The position numbers were made by a program, and so were the translations under genes. From Owenia fusiformis (lineage: Eukaryota > Annelida > Polychaeta > Sabellida > Oweniidae), in assembly GCA_903813345.2 (NCBI GenBank), contig CAIIXF020000001.1:42503366-42567365 (forward strand): a DNA stretch of 64,000 nucleotides. Direction: 5' to 3'. Shown in pieces: positions 13,239-27,900 of the stretch (the first letter of the stretch is position 1; every line of letters begins with the position of its first letter). A model generated the notes under the pieces. That model ran no database searches, was not told the DNA's origin, and saw nothing but the letters and a program-made list of their open reading frames with translations.

Positions 13239-14400
13239 GACGTGTCGCAAAAAGCTCGCGCACGCATTGTTACACATTTTGTGGCGTAATCCAGAGGATC
13301 CTCTCTTTTAACATGATAGAATGTGACGTTTTTGAGAAAAATGTACACACATGAAAATCCTTTCGTCCTCCACATTTACCTCTATATCTCAAAACATTTT
13401 AGACGAATAACTCTGATATCATATATATATTGTTAATGGGCTAGGAGCATCATAAAACACGAATCAATTGATATTTTAAGTGAAATAAATATACGTGTTG
13501 CTGTGCTTGAAAATAGGCGAATGGCGTAAATTAGCCCTATTTTAATGAATTTTGAAAACCTTTCGTCCTCCACTTTTCCACATACAACAGAAAACACAAA
13601 AAATAGTCCACTTCTAATACACATACACACATTTATATATTTTAACAAATACTTTCTCATACTCAGCCAGAATACAGACTGTTCACTCGCATTTCCATCT
13701 ACATACACATTTCATATACATATTCCATATACATACTCCATATACACATTCTCATATACATATTTCAAATACACATTCTCACATTCATATTCCATTTACA
13801 CATTCTCATATACATATTTCATAATACACATTCTCATATTCATATTCCATACTTTTGTGAACAAAATCAACTATTTATTAATAAACTAGAGTTTAGGAGC
13901 AAAATAATCATGTATGATTTATTAAAAATTGATCTCGTATTTTTTGTTTAATGTACACCTGAAAAGTTGAAGGTACCAAAAAATGAGCAAAAAAGGTCGC
14001 TGTCAACAGATTCTATTTTTTCAGACTCTATGACGTCACAATATGGGACGCTTACTAAAATTCATCCTTTGAAATAAAACTTCCATCTACCTTTATCAAG
14101 ACGAAAAATAAGTATAATAGTCATATATTGTTTGAGTTATGAGCGTTTAAAGACGAAAAATAATTCAAAATGTAACGTGTCAACATGGGATATTTGCCAG
14201 ATGTTTTGGTAAAAAACTCTTTTTTAAAAACGAACGCGCAAGAAATGTGAACGGAGTGTAGTTGATCTAAAATCTTCATCGAAACAGCTTTAAAATGATA
14301 CATAACTTTAATTATAATTTTATCTTATAATCCGGAGAATCAAAGTTACATTCACGCGATACCCTTAAAAAACAAATGCGCCACCTTTTTGCGACACGTC
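13239..14400 (+). mobile_element. Non-autonomous DNA transposon, GACGTG family, copy 1
   Basis: Terminal inverted repeats GACGTGTCGCAAAAAG / CTTTTTGCGACACGTC, flanked by the 3-bp duplication TGT (13236-13238 and 14401-14403). No transposase coding is visible. Internal sequence includes TGACGTCA-like motifs and, at 13701-13850, a CATATACA-type minisatellite absent from copy 2. Superfamily not assigned: a 3-bp target duplication suits several (CMC/EnSpm, PIF/Harbinger, Academ). Confidence 0.75.
13701..13850 (+). repeat. CATATACA/TTCTCATA minisatellite inside the GACGTG element copy 1
   Basis: Roughly 28-30-bp irregular units of TTCATATACATATTCCATA type. The homologous position in copy 2 (near 25235) has no such array, so it expanded after the copies separated or was lost from copy 2. 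Confidence 0.7.
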
Positions 14401-14570
14401 TGTACATTAGATATTTAGCGGACAGTTACGTGCATATACATCTGTCAAGTCAAAGTTGCTAGATCTGATAGCCTCTTTCCATTTTATTGTTATGATGGGT
14501 AAGAAATGGAATATCGAATTACTTGTTTTCAGGACACGCAAGAGACGCTCTTATTTGAGCCTCTATAGGG

Positions 14571-14716
14571 CAAGGAAAAAACAAAAGTGGCTTGCTTTAT
14601 TGATGAAACAAATGAAAGTGAAAAAGATAGCAATGAAGAGGCAAAAGAAGAGTTGGCATTAAGTACTGATGAAGATGACAAAATTAATAACAATGAATCG
14701 GGGTTTCATATTTGAA
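14571..14716 (+). other. Acidic open frame of unknown origin
   Basis: After an acceptor-like CTCTATAG, a frame reads KVACFIDETNESEKDSNEEA then KEELALSTDEDD and stops at TGA. The acidic composition is unlike its neighbours and may be a terminal exon or captured gene fragment. No partner exon was found. Confidence 0.25.
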
Positions 14717-15567
14717 CGAGGTTCACGTAACCGTCCATCAATTTCTTGCGTTAACGCAAATCCAAAATACATTATTATGGCTTGAGTAGAACATATTAGG
14801 TGGATTTCTAATGCTAAATTGGCTTTGTATGATCGTATGTCGGTTACATCTATATACCCCATGATTGTTAGGTAATTTAGACCAAAACCTAGAGACAAAA
14901 ATTACAAATTACAAAATGATAAAAGCGTGAGCATTAAAATGTTTATAATTATGTAGTCATATTGTAGGTGATCAGAATTTCGATTTTTGAGGCTTGCAAA
15001 GGTAGGTTTAAAATGGTGACAACGGGTTTCAATCTGTTGTAATGACACTTTGAATACACAGGCAAAAGTCAGGCATATTAGTAACTGGCTATTTGATATC
15101 TATTCGTTCATTGATACACAGTAGTAGAAAATAATACACCAGCCTAAAATTTCTGTTGGCTATTTTATTGGATAAATCAGTAAACGTAGCAGTCCAACCT
15201 CGTTTTTAGAGGTGGTGTAACCGTCATAACGTAACCGCTATAACAGCGTGACATACGTTTTTATCATTTCTTTCTTTCAGTATAGTTTAATCTGCATACA
15301 GAAAGTATTGACAATTCGCCGAAAGGGCGTTTTGAATAACCGACCCCTGCCGGTCTTTCGTCCTGTTGGTTCCTGTCGTGAATAGTCCGAGACACGACAT
15401 TTTTATTTATTCCATAATCAGTTATAATTGTTCAATAACGTTACCTACCAAAAGGGACCCTAGGCGGGGGATATGTTTTAAAAAGTTTAAAATTGAGCAG
15501 GGGAATGTTTTACTTTGAGAGGACCGACTGATTTTATATGCCTATTTTAAATCATCTTTTGCAGTGT

Positions 15568-15988
15568 ATGTTAGCAGCTTTTACAGTAACAACCGTGATT
15601 ATAACAACCACAACAGATGGCGCTAACATAAACTTGACAGAGACCAAATCAGATGATAGTAAGGTATACTTGTTGATATATGTACATTGACTTAGCTCTA
15701 ATAATACAGTGAACGCCCCCTCCATTAAATGCGTTTGATAGTTTGATTTGACGTCCTAATATTCTTCCATATGAAGCATACAATCTGTCGTTTTATCTAT
15801 TTTCCAAGTCTGAAGGGGACGTTGCACATATATTAGCAAAACGCCGAAACGGAAACTACCAACGAATCACGAAGCTGAATGATATATACCAACGATTATC
15901 ATACATTAAAGCTAAATTAACAGCAGGTTATGATAAGAAACTTGAGAAGGAATCAAGAAAACTTCAAAAGAAAATATCAAAATATCAG
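15568..15988 (+). CDS. N-terminal exons 1-2 of the ADAM-like gene
   Basis: Exon 1 (15568-15663) starts with ATG and encodes a mildly hydrophobic run followed by Thr-rich and acidic residues. It could be a signal peptide, but the run is short and the start context is weak. Exon 2 (15809-15988, 60 codons) encodes a very basic segment rich in Lys, Arg and Gln, ending in KLQKKISKYQ before the GTAATA donor. This region sits where an ADAM prodomain would be but is much shorter, and I see no cysteine-switch motif. Both exons are phase 0. Confidence 0.6.
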
Positions 15989-18900
15989 GTAATATCCATT
16001 AACTCAATTCTATCTAGAAATTTTAAGCAAATTCGAATTCTTATCTATTGTATTGTCTTATACAAGTAAATGCATGTACAGTGTATATACGCCTGTTTTG
16101 ATTTCCTCTTTATACTTAAAATGTATCCTGATCTAAGGTCTATTGGCAACCTAGTCTTTCATTGGATGTTTTATCCATGGTATCGTTCGATGTTTATATC
16201 TGTTTCATTATTTTATTAATGAATTCTCGCACTTTCAACCTTTGCACTTTATATTTTCTATGCAAGGTCTCCCGTCACTAGATGAAATAGACCATGATGG
16301 TTTAGTATTATAGGTACACAGTTTGTCAGGATGCCTATACAGCACTTGGAACTATCCCCTGGATTAGTCTCCCGATGCGAGATATATAACATTGGCCAAG
16401 AAATAATCCCAGTATCATTTAACCACTACAGGATAGACATATCCATAGCTATATCCTCCTCGCTGATGAATACATGTATACAAATCAACCAAGTATAGAA
16501 TAGATATGCATTGGGACTTAAAAATATTACCGAGCGTATACTTCCTTTGCCTCTCTGCCTTAATTACTACCTCGGATTATCACCCTGTATTTATTTCTTC
16601 TTATTTGCATACTTGCACAGAGAAAACTGAAGAAAGGTACTAGTGATGGTATTAGCTTCTACATTGGCAAAGATGATCCTCTTGATGACGAATTGACTCT
16701 CGCTTCTCTCTCTACTTTCTCTTTTCCTCCCAAAGTAAGTTAGACTGAAGCAATATTACAAGAAATAAGTAACGTATATATAGGGTGTCTCAAAAAAATG
16801 TACCCAAAAGTATATCAACACCACAGACAAACCAATCAATATTTTCAGACATTTTTTGCATGGTCGTGTAGATAAAAGATGAAAGTTTTTTCCCCCATGC
16901 ACAGTTTTTAATTCAGTTTTGCCTTTTTGATACTTTAACCCGTTACCTTTTACACCACATATTCAATGTAACCTCATATTTCGATGACAGTCTGCATCCT
17001 TACTACTACATTGTTCATCACATTTTATATTTCTGGTGGAATGTTTTGATTTCTGTTTGGATGCTGGTCTTAAGTTGTTATGGGTCTCTTAGCCTGGGTT
17101 TAGCATAAAAATGGTCCTTCAAATAGCCTCAGAGAAAAAAGTATGGGCCGTCAAATATGGGCAATAGGGAGGCCCTCACAATGTCTTATAGCCCCCTTAT
17201 ACAGAGAGGTCAGAGGTTCAAGAAACTGCATTGGCTGGGATTCTAGTGTAGCTTTTGTTGTGTGGATCAATTTGAGACCACTGTGTTTTCATTTGGATAT
17301 CATTTGGTCTCCAGGCTAGCCTGCCTAACTCTGGAAGGCAACTCCTGAATCATTTGCCGATAATTGACCTGATTATCCGTGTTTGTTCTGCCATCGTCAT
17401 CCTCAAACATCTTTCTCTGTGGCTATCTGAAGGAGTCTTTAAATGCTCATTCCAAGCAAAAAGACCTAGAACAGCTTAAGGGCAACATCCAAAGAGAAAT
17501 CCAAAACATTCCACCGGCATTATTATCAAATGTGATGAACAATGTAGCAGTAAGGATACAGGCTGTCATCGGAATATGAGGTTACATCGATAATGTGGTA
17601 TAAAAGGTAAATGGTTAAAGCATCAAAAAGACAAGACTGAAATAAAAATGGTGTATTGAGGAGAAAACTTTCATGTTTTGGCTACATGACCATGCAAAAA
17701 ATGTCTGAAAATATTGATTGGTTTATCTGTGCTCTTGATATACTTTTGGGTACATTTTTTTGAGACACCCGATATATGCTTCTTTGATTCAGAGTAAAAT
17801 TAAAATACACGTACTTTTAACTTTATGCATGTGCATGCAACAGCCTAGAATTTTAACTCCTAGATCTACATTTTATGTTTTTATATCCTCCATCTTAAAG
17901 ATTAGCCTGTATTTAACTATTTGTTGGCGTACTTGCACAGACCAAACCCAACCAAAGCCCACGCGCTTACGGTGATGACACTAGCTTCTACACTGGCAAA
18001 GATGGTACTTTCGCTGACGATTTACCCCCCTCCTCTCTCTCTACTTTCTTCTTTCCTCCCAAAGTAAGTTGGCCTGTTCGGCAATGTGGGTGCACCATAA
18101 AAATACAAAGATAGAGTTAGACTTGCTTGATAGATTTATTGTACTGTACGTACGATTTAATACACATGTTTTTATTTTCTGCATGTTCTGTCTTAGTGTA
18201 TAATCTTTCTTCCGATTATTTACAATTTATTGATTTGTAGTACAAATGTAGGGTTGGCCAGAAATGACCACATTTTTATTTCTAAATATTTTTAAAACTA
18301 TAGGTTATCAAAAATGTTCTAGAAAAATAAAAACGTGGACGTTTCTCGAGCCTACTCAGCAGAATTTCAAATTGTTACTGAACAGAAAACAATCTATATA
18401 TTTTAGAAACAACAGAACTGGAAACTCAACATTTGCTTTCAAATAGATCAGCAAGTTGTAAGTATATCAATAATTTTTCTATAAATAAGTTATATTATCA
18501 TAGAATGTTGTCAGCACCATCTGTTATATGCAATGTCCAAACCAACATGAATAGTTTTATATAATGCCAACTTCAGTCAGTCTACTCTGTCGTTGATATA
18601 TAAAGGAAATATTCATTGATCAGACGTTCATAGAATTTTGTCAATTTTATCCAATATGTATACACAAGTACCAACGGAATATTATAAAAAAAGGTTACAG
18701 AACACAGCAATGAAAATATAACATTAGAGTACACCAGTCATAATGAAAATAAACCTTAATTATCCCAAATCATAACCCAAAGTGAAAAGAAGCAGTGTCT
18801 AATACCCCTCACCCTCACCCCTCACCCTTCAAGTACCAATATCACAATCCAAACCAAAACATCGAGGGACATTTCATTCATATTGAACAATACGTTTAAG

Positions 18901-21900
18901 AATAAACATCTTATTATTCTCTAAACATGAGTGCCTGGAACAACAACTGGTTACAAACAATTCTGTGTTTTATCTATTTCTCATATTGAGAAATTCAATA
19001 TACCTCACAATTCAAGTACCAATATCACAATCCAAACCAAAACACAGGGACATTTCATTCATATTGAACAATACCTTTAAGAATAAACATGATAGCCAAT
19101 ACTCAAATTTAGTTGAAGATGCTAGCATCCATACAAGATTAGCATTCAGTCTCAAATGATGTGGGACAGACAAAATCCAGTTTCGAAGTCCATAAGCATA
19201 TCAACGAGTCAACACCCTTTTACTTTTCAGTATGATTCTTTTACCCTGGGAAGCCCAGGTTCCACAAGGGCACACGTAGAAGCATTTTTATTCCAGGCAA
19301 TGCAGAGAGCTAATATGGTAGTATTGATATTTATAATTATAAAAAGCACAGTAAGCAAAACAAACAAAAATTCCAAATAAAACATCCTATAAACAATACC
19401 AAATTTAAGGTAAGGCCTGGTTCACCTGCATCTAGAATTCAAGGGGCGATATCGTATAATATAAGAGCTATGCTTAGTAAATCAAATAGCCAGGCATTTG
19501 AATAACTAAAAGATTGATAATTTAGTTCTGTTTTACGGAAAATAAATGCATACTTTTTCTTATTTTGGGTGCAATCTGGGGTCAATTTGCCGAAATATAT
19601 TTTCCTATCGAGGATTGGAATCGCATTTGTTTAATTTATTTCGAGAAAAGATCATGAAATGAAAATATGGTGTCTGTGGATGAATACCGATTAAATGACA
19701 TAAGCAAAACAAATATTACTTTTTCGGCTGCCTAACTGCAAGAAATTTTAACACTGTTGCTAGTTGATTATAGTTATATATAAAAATAGATATACTTAAC
19801 ATTTTAGCTTTGGCAGCAAAATTATATAAAACTAAAAATAAGGGCAATACAACGATTGGGCGATAATATTGATTTATCACTATATAAAACAGTAAGTAAA
19901 CATTATTAATTCTTAATTGAATTTATCAGTTTTCTTATCCGCACAATTTATTTGACTTGAAAGCACTGGTAGACATGGCAAGTGATACTAAGTTGTTCAG
20001 GTTTTTGGCAAAATAAGCAACCTAAATCTCTGTCCCCAATACCAACAGATATTCTTGGAATGTGCATTTAACTTATCAATTGATAACTTGATATTGTGTT
20101 TTTATTCCAGGACCCATTGTCTTATTGGAGCAGACAAAATTCCTGTGGAGTTTTCAACAAAGCTTATAATTGTGACGCTTCATTTCTTATAACAAGGTAT
20201 AGTCTTCTATAATATGGAATATGTAAGGACAAGTGTCAAAACATGAAAAATACGAAAAAAGAAAAAAATTCAGTCATTCAGGAATCGAAAAGCACATAAC
20301 AATGAGACATTTCTTTAATACTCGGACATAGTGAAAAACAAATAAAAAATAGTTCCAATAGTCTTGCTCATGAAAATATTCGTCGATACTGGATATACTA
20401 GCAAATTTTGATATATCTCCTATTACTGTACACAATGGTCTTTCCAAGCATCATTACCTTTCTGTGTAGAGTCAATTATCAACATTAATTATAAAAATGC
20501 AAACCATTATATACGTAGTTGCACATTTGGATATGTGTATGTTTACTTATGAATATATATATTCTCATTTTTATTTATTATATTCTAGTTTGTTTGCTTA
20601 TATTGAAGGACGGTCAGTGAACCACATATTTCATTTTTTACATTGATATAGCATATACTTAAATATTCCCATTACAGCTCAGGAATTCTTGGAGACAGAC
20701 AAAGTGCCTTTCACCAAGAGTCATATTTCTGTGCTGGAAAAGGTTGTGCAATCATCAGCTATTCTCCTAATATGAAGACTGATATGGTTGGACAAGCCAT
20801 AGCAATTGAGCTAGGCCATTTGTTGGGACTGTTTGATGATGGTATAAATTATTAAATAAATTATGTTTGTATTAAATGGCGTAAAACGAACTTGATCACC
20901 TTTGTCGGTACTCCTTGCATGTTATATATCAATCATTGTTCATTCCTGCAATGTGATAATATTTGAATTACAACCAACTGAGATGTAGTTTGGTGTATTA
21001 TATGCGTCTTTAAACACCTTTATTTTTATAACCTTGTACATCATCGCAGATATATTTATGTCACAACATACATGTATACTTTATTGTAGAAGAATGTGAA
21101 TCAAATTGAATTGTATTTAATTAATTCTTAATAATAATGACATAATGACAATAGATATTGTATATATTATATGTAATACAAAACACATGTATTCGTAAAT
21201 GTAGTATTGATGCTTCGCTATTTCTGTTTCAGAATCTCATCGCTGTGATCACAGGGAGGCTAACGGAAACATATGTGTTGCCGAATCATGTGTGATGAAC
21301 TCCATGTAAGATTCTTCAACAATTAAGCAATATTAGGTCATTACTTGGCAAGTGTAGGGTTCGCTGAAAAGGAATGTGTTTGGTCTTTTGTTTTGTGCAA
21401 ATCCTCAAATTTTACATAATGTGGGATAGTATGCAAGAAATGTATTACTAAAAGATCCATCTTTATGCATCTTAAAAAGTGTAAGTTGTGAACATTGTTT
21501 AACTTAAAATGTGCATGCCTTACCTTTATTTTTCCATTTTGTAGAACATCGATGGACATGCTACCTAAAACTTGGAGTTCTTGTAGTATTGGAAAACTGG
21601 CCATGGCATTATCAGTTAAAAATGAAACTCAATGCTTCCGAAAGGTAGGACAAAAAGAATTGTATTTCATACTACCATTTTGATGGTATTCCACCATTAA
21701 GTTTATAGTTAATTTTTTAATTAGATTTATGTGAAGCTGTTATAAAACTGTAAGTTTTATGATTTGGATTACATACATGTATGTAAGCACATAAATGACT
21801 ACCTAAAAAGCTTCATATTTTATAAGAATTTAATAGTAGAATATCCGGAAATATACAAATGATAGAAATCTAAAATAAATAGATGAATATTTTATGCACT

Positions 21901-24900
21901 CGACTTGAAACTACGAGATATTTTTCGTGGTTGAAAGTCATAATGCTTATATGCATTTAGCGTAATGATTTATCAAAAACTTGTAAATATATTTATAAAG
22001 AAGGATTGTCCTTTAACATTTGCAGATAAACATAATTTTTATTTTATTTCAGCCTTCTTTGAGAGCAGCTAGAATTTTAAAAATCATTAAAAAATCAGGG
22101 GTAAATGAACATTTATATAATATTCTGTTGTGTTTTTAAAATCAGTGATTTTTATAACTGCACACGCTTAATTTATGATAACGTATGTACCAGGTACAAG
22201 ATGTGTTAATAGGATCATGATATATTTTCTTTAGATACCTGGAGTATGTGGGAATGGTGAAACAGAGATTGGAGAGATATGTGACTGCCCCCTGCGTGTA
22301 TGTATTCTTAATTCACGTATAGTTCTGATTGCTTTTATTTGTACCTTGGTTCAATATCGATCGTGAAAGATCTTCAGTCTTGCTTATAATCATGAGCAAA
22401 TTAAATCCCCATAATTTAAGTATAGAAATAGGACTACATCTATATACACATGTGTAAGATCGACCCATGTAGTCTCTTAGATGCTGAATATCATCTCCTT
22501 GTACTATGCAAGAGAGTATGTAATAATTAGAATTTCTCTTTCATTGAAATGCATGTATTCGTTTCATTGTTTGTTTCCAATGAATATCGTTTCAAATAGT
22601 TGACATATTGATGAAAAGGTGGTAGCACGCTTGATTGATTCTTACAGTTATGCACAGAAGAGTTCTACAACGACCCAGAAAACAATTGCGACCCTTTTAC
22701 CTGTAAGGTACATGTACTTGCGTATGCTTTTATATTATTAATACTGTTAAAACAAAATACAACGCACATATTAACTTGCTTTTATTCATTAACCACACCA
22801 TACAATAAATTGGTACAATAAATACAATTTTCATATAATTTGGTTTCCTACTGTGTGTAGCAACTAGGTTCTGATCTGATGGAATTGACATTCTTGGATG
22901 AGGTAATGTACTTATCACGTATATATGTTGGAAATGTCATTGTAACACTGTGTGATTTCTAATATTAATTGTGTTTCGGGTGAAACAATTGCATTTGATT
23001 GTTATTGAAATGTGGTATTTGAAAAAATGCAATAAAAATTCTCTGTCTGACAATGTACATAAAAAAATAAGAGAATTGGGTAACGTCAAGATTATTTGTA
23101 CATACATGTATGTGCGAAATGTTTTTGTAAGTATGTGTAATTTGTTTTGCACGCAATACTGTTAGAGAGTTAAAAATCAGTGTGGTTTTTAAGATACTGT
23201 ATTATTTTAGGGATAGGATTTCGTTGAATATACGATGTAGTTTGAACATGTTATTTGTGGTTTCTTATGATTGAAATAGTATCAACTTCAGTAATGAGTA
23301 ATTTGTCTATTGATACACACTTGGGGTATGCCATTCGGTATGTCAACTGTCTGTACATTGTCTCTGTTATAGCATGTTTCAAATAATTGGAATATCCATG
23401 TGTAAGACATGTTGCATTTTGCATGATAATGATGGACACGGTGGTGTTTTTATTTTAAATATGTAAAAATTCTCTCTCATCGAAACATTCTTAAATGTAT
23501 GAATCATGAGTTATATATACGTGTTTCAACGATACCAAGAAGATTGATTAGACCGTGAAATCAGTTATAAAATGCTTACTGATTGAAATTACTGCTACAT
23601 GACCCCAAATTTTGTTCTTGTTATCAACTTTAAGATACTGTCTTTTAACAATTTCAGGTCCTCCCCTCTCAGGATCTCCCCGTTGTCGGTGATGTAACTG
23701 GCCCCCAGATTATCCCTTTATGTGGTAATGGCAAAGTAGAAAAAGGTGAGGAATGTGACTGCAAACACAGGAGATTTGAGGTGAGTAGCTTATCTACCTG
23801 TCTACGTGTAAATCGGATGGGTATGATTCAAATGCAATTTTACAAAATCGTTTCAAAAAAGAAAATAGTAATTATTATTGACAAATATTATGTCTTCCCT
23901 TTATCGGTGCATACATCTGTATACATGTAGCCCGATAATCGATGGGTTAGTAAACCATCTCAGTTTTTAAAAATAAAGAAGGCAACGATTTTTCAATGTT
24001 CTAGTTCATTGTATCGTTAATTCTGTGAAATGTTTGGCAGAAGATACACGCACTCACACATACAATTCTTTTCAATTCCTCAATGTAATTGCCATTTTGA
24101 TTATCATAATATATATATATAATCTTACAATATATATTTTCTCTAAAAACAGACTTGCGATGATCCAAGATGTGAGGCATTGATTTGTAAACTAAGAAGC
24201 TGTGGAAATGGAAAAATTGATGATGGTGAAGAATGTGACTGCGAACCAGATGGGGTGAGTACCTCTAGACATATATTTAGATGTATGTGCAGAGGGGGAG
24301 AAACCCTAGGGCTCAAAGATGACGTACGTCTAATGTAAATCTGTATTGATATGACCCGCCATCCGGATTGGTCCAAATCGACAAACAAAAGTGGCGGATT
24401 CAAACTTTTCTAAGAACGCTTCCAATAACATATTGTGTTGTTATTTCACAGCAAGATAAAGAAAGATGAAATAAATATGCTTAAATCGATTAGACATGAT
24501 ATATTCAAAATCTAACTGGTAAGAATTTGCGCAAACGAAGGTGTTACGCAAGAGACGTAATATGTTATTTGTGCCACTGAACGAAACAAACTATTATCTG
24601 AGTATAGCAGATTGGAACATGTGGAATCTATGATCTATGAATTGAACTTGTAAGATGAAAGTCAAATCAAGTTGCAACATGCATAGACGTGTCGCAAAAA
24701 GGTGGCGCATTTGTTTTTTAAGGGTATCGCGTGAATGTAACTTTGATTCCCCGGAATATAAGATAATATTCTAATTAAAGTTATATATCATTTTAAAGCT
24801 GTTTCGATGAAGATTTTAGATCAACTACACTCCGTTCACATTTTTTGCGCGTTCGTTTTTAAAAAAGAGTTTTTTACCAAAACATCTGGCAAATATCCCA

Positions 24901-27900
24901 TGTTGACACGTTACATTTTGAATTATTTTTCGTCTTTAAACGCTCATAACTCAAACAATATATGACTATTATACTTATTTTTCGTCTTGATAAAGGTAGA
25001 TGGAAGTTTTAATTCAAAGGATGAATTTTAGTAAGCGTCCCATATTGTGACGTCATAGAGTCTGAAAAATAGAATCTGTTGACAGCGACCTTTTTTGCTC
25101 ATTTTTTGGTACCTTCAACTTTTCAGGTGTACATTAAACAAAAAATACGAGATCAATTTTTAATAAATCATACATGATTATTTTGCTCCTAAACTCTAGT
25201 TTATTAATAATTAGTTGATTTTGTTCACAAAAGTATGTGTTTTCTGTTGTATGTGGAAAAGTGGAGGACGAAAGGTTTTCAAAATTCATTAAAATAGGGC
25301 TTAGTGCAGTCAGAATGTGGGTTTCGGCGTGCGTTCAGAGGGATTTTATGGGGCATAATTTTTCATGTTACTACTATGATTATACATATTTGTATGGATT
25401 ATTAGATCTTAGTTTTTCAGCTTTTAGATTTTGTGGCCATTTTACCCCCCATGGGCTATAATTTGGACCCCTACTATATAATTGGGCAAGAACTCAAAAA
25501 ATACTCAGTGGAATGTTTCCAAATTACTAAGTTATATTGGTATGGGCTAATTGAATATATGATAAAAATTTCATGCCACATGGTTAACTGGTTGCCATGG
25601 AAATGGATAAAACATGCCCTTCGGGTGTCAATTTTCAGGCCAATTTTTCAGGACTGACAGAGTCATTTCATGCATATTTTGTCACCAATGTGTTAGGAAG
25701 GGTTAAAATGTCAATAGAAAACTTCTATAATATATAAGCAACAATTGTATGTAAAGATCAGTCCACAAAACCTCAGATTTTGGCCTTGTATTGGTCCATG
25801 ACTTATACAGGGGTCTATTTCATAGACTCGAGCTCCCACATTGGATGGATGCTATAACTTTTGAAATAATGGAGATACAGGTCTAATTTTTTCAGATCTT
25901 CATAAATGGTTAGTTTTAAGTATTTTATATTACTTTGGGAGCTGACATGTGATTGGTTGCCATGGTAACCAGGGTTTTAGGGAAATTCCGACCCCCACAT
26001 TGGATGGATGCTATAACTTTTGAAATAAGGGAGATACAGGTCTCATTTCTTCAGATCTTCATAAATGGTTGGTTTTAAGTATTTTAATATACATTTGGAG
26101 CTGGTATATGATTGGTTGCCATGGTAACCAGGGTTTTAAGGAAATCCTGACCCCGACATTGGATGGATGTTATAACTTTTGAAATAAGGGAGATTCATGT
26201 CTCATTTTTTCAGATTTTTGACAATGATTGATTTAAAGTATTGATTTAGACTTTGGGAGCTGAAATTTGATTGGTTACCATGGAAATCAGGGTTTTGTTG
26301 AAATTCAGACCTCCACAATTGATGAACACTATAACTCTTAAATACAGCCAGATAAGATAATCTTTTCAGATGTAAGATAATAATAATATGTGTGTATTGT
26401 ATTAGACTTTGGAAGCTAGGATTTATTTGTCTGCCATGGTAACCATGTTTCATTGTCATGGTAACTGCTGTTTTCGTTTTCAGATTCACCTTTATTCTAG
26501 ATAGGTCAATACATGACATAAAATACCAAATTGCTCAAAGTTATCATTTTATTCTTAATTTTTTTTTTCTATTTTATATGATTTACATTCTCATGACTCA
26601 ATAATACTAGAGATGCAAACATTGTTTGGCTCATAAAATATCAAATACTAGTAAACAATACATGTATGTCTGACAATATTGCCTTATTCCATACGACTAG
26701 TTCTTACAAAAGTTCTGACTCCTAATTGTTCATTTGAACTCATCATTACTGTTTTCATTTAGCACAATTTCCTCTTAACATCAATTTCTGTTGGAATGAA
26801 GGATTGTTTTGACCATTCTGGAGATAAGGATCCTCAGGGGATATAGTCCATTCATGCAGTATTGGACTTGGCAGAATGGGTTAAGACTGATCCCTGTGGT
26901 TTCACTGTATATAAAATTGGCTGGGGTCCAAGGCTGAACCCTCAGATATCAATATGTTCCCATCAAATCTGTCAAATTTGAATGTGTTCCGATATCAACC
27001 AAAATAATGCCCAAAAGCCATACCAAATGCCCAAATATATGACCAGTGCCATACCAAATATCCAGATATGAAAACATGGCCATTGAAAATTTCTAATGCC
27101 TCGAGAAGAAGGCAGATCATTGAGGAAAACAACCAAAAACAACCTCACATTAAGGATATACTAGATCAATGCCATACATGTGCAACAAGTGAGGGGCAAC
27201 ATATTTTTCACAACCATTCCCAAATTCGACCATTGCTATACCTCTCAAGTCATAATTTGGAGAGCATTCTCATACCAGATCCTAAAATTTGGGTCCATTG
27301 CCATATCAAATGTCAAAAGTAGCCCACCTGATCTGAGGATCCCCTCAAGGTTTATATACAGTGAACTCCTGGGAAACGGGGGGTAATGTTTCCACTTCCA
27401 AATATAAGTTTTATCATCCATCCTCTTCAAATGTTATAATGAGCAATCATTACAAGATGGAAGAGTTCAACATTTAATTCATTGCATTATATTAGCTGCT
27501 ATGAAAGCAGTCAAGGACCAATCTTGAAAGATGGGAAGAGTTGAAATGTCAACACCTCCATAAGTGAGGGCAGGACTGTTCTGTTTTTGAGAATATCTTA
27601 TGTGAAACAGCTCATATTGTTATCTATTGATGTAAGTTACAAATATGTTTTTGTTATTCTGCTGTACTTTTACTGGTGAACAATTCAACTTTGGATTTTA
27701 TTGTGTCAGGAATTTTTATATTGATTCCTATTATGAAGAAAATAACCTTAAGAACCTCAACTGATGTGAACTCTGTCCCATTAGATGTTAGAAGCTCAAC
27801 CCAACCCCTGTAGCTGCAAACCTAGGACCAAGTCCTGTGTTAAGCTATATTAGCCTTCAATGCGTTTCCTGGATCAGATTCCTCCAGTGCAGAAATACAA

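Larger units (their letters stand above)
12775..15253. mobile_element. Possible outer transposon enclosing the GACGTG element
   Basis: ACGCTGTTATAGC...ATGACGGTTAC at the left is repeated inverted at the right end (GTAACCGTCATAACGTAACCGCTATAACAGCGT). The right end has about 10 extra bases. The GACGTG element copy 1 lies inside. No target duplication could be defined. Confidence 0.4.

Noticed and set aside
14456-14662. Lys/Arg-rich 68-codon frame with an ATG
   Set aside because: Composition follows an A/G-rich stretch. The overlapping acidic frame after an acceptor-like AG is at least as plausible, and neither is supported.
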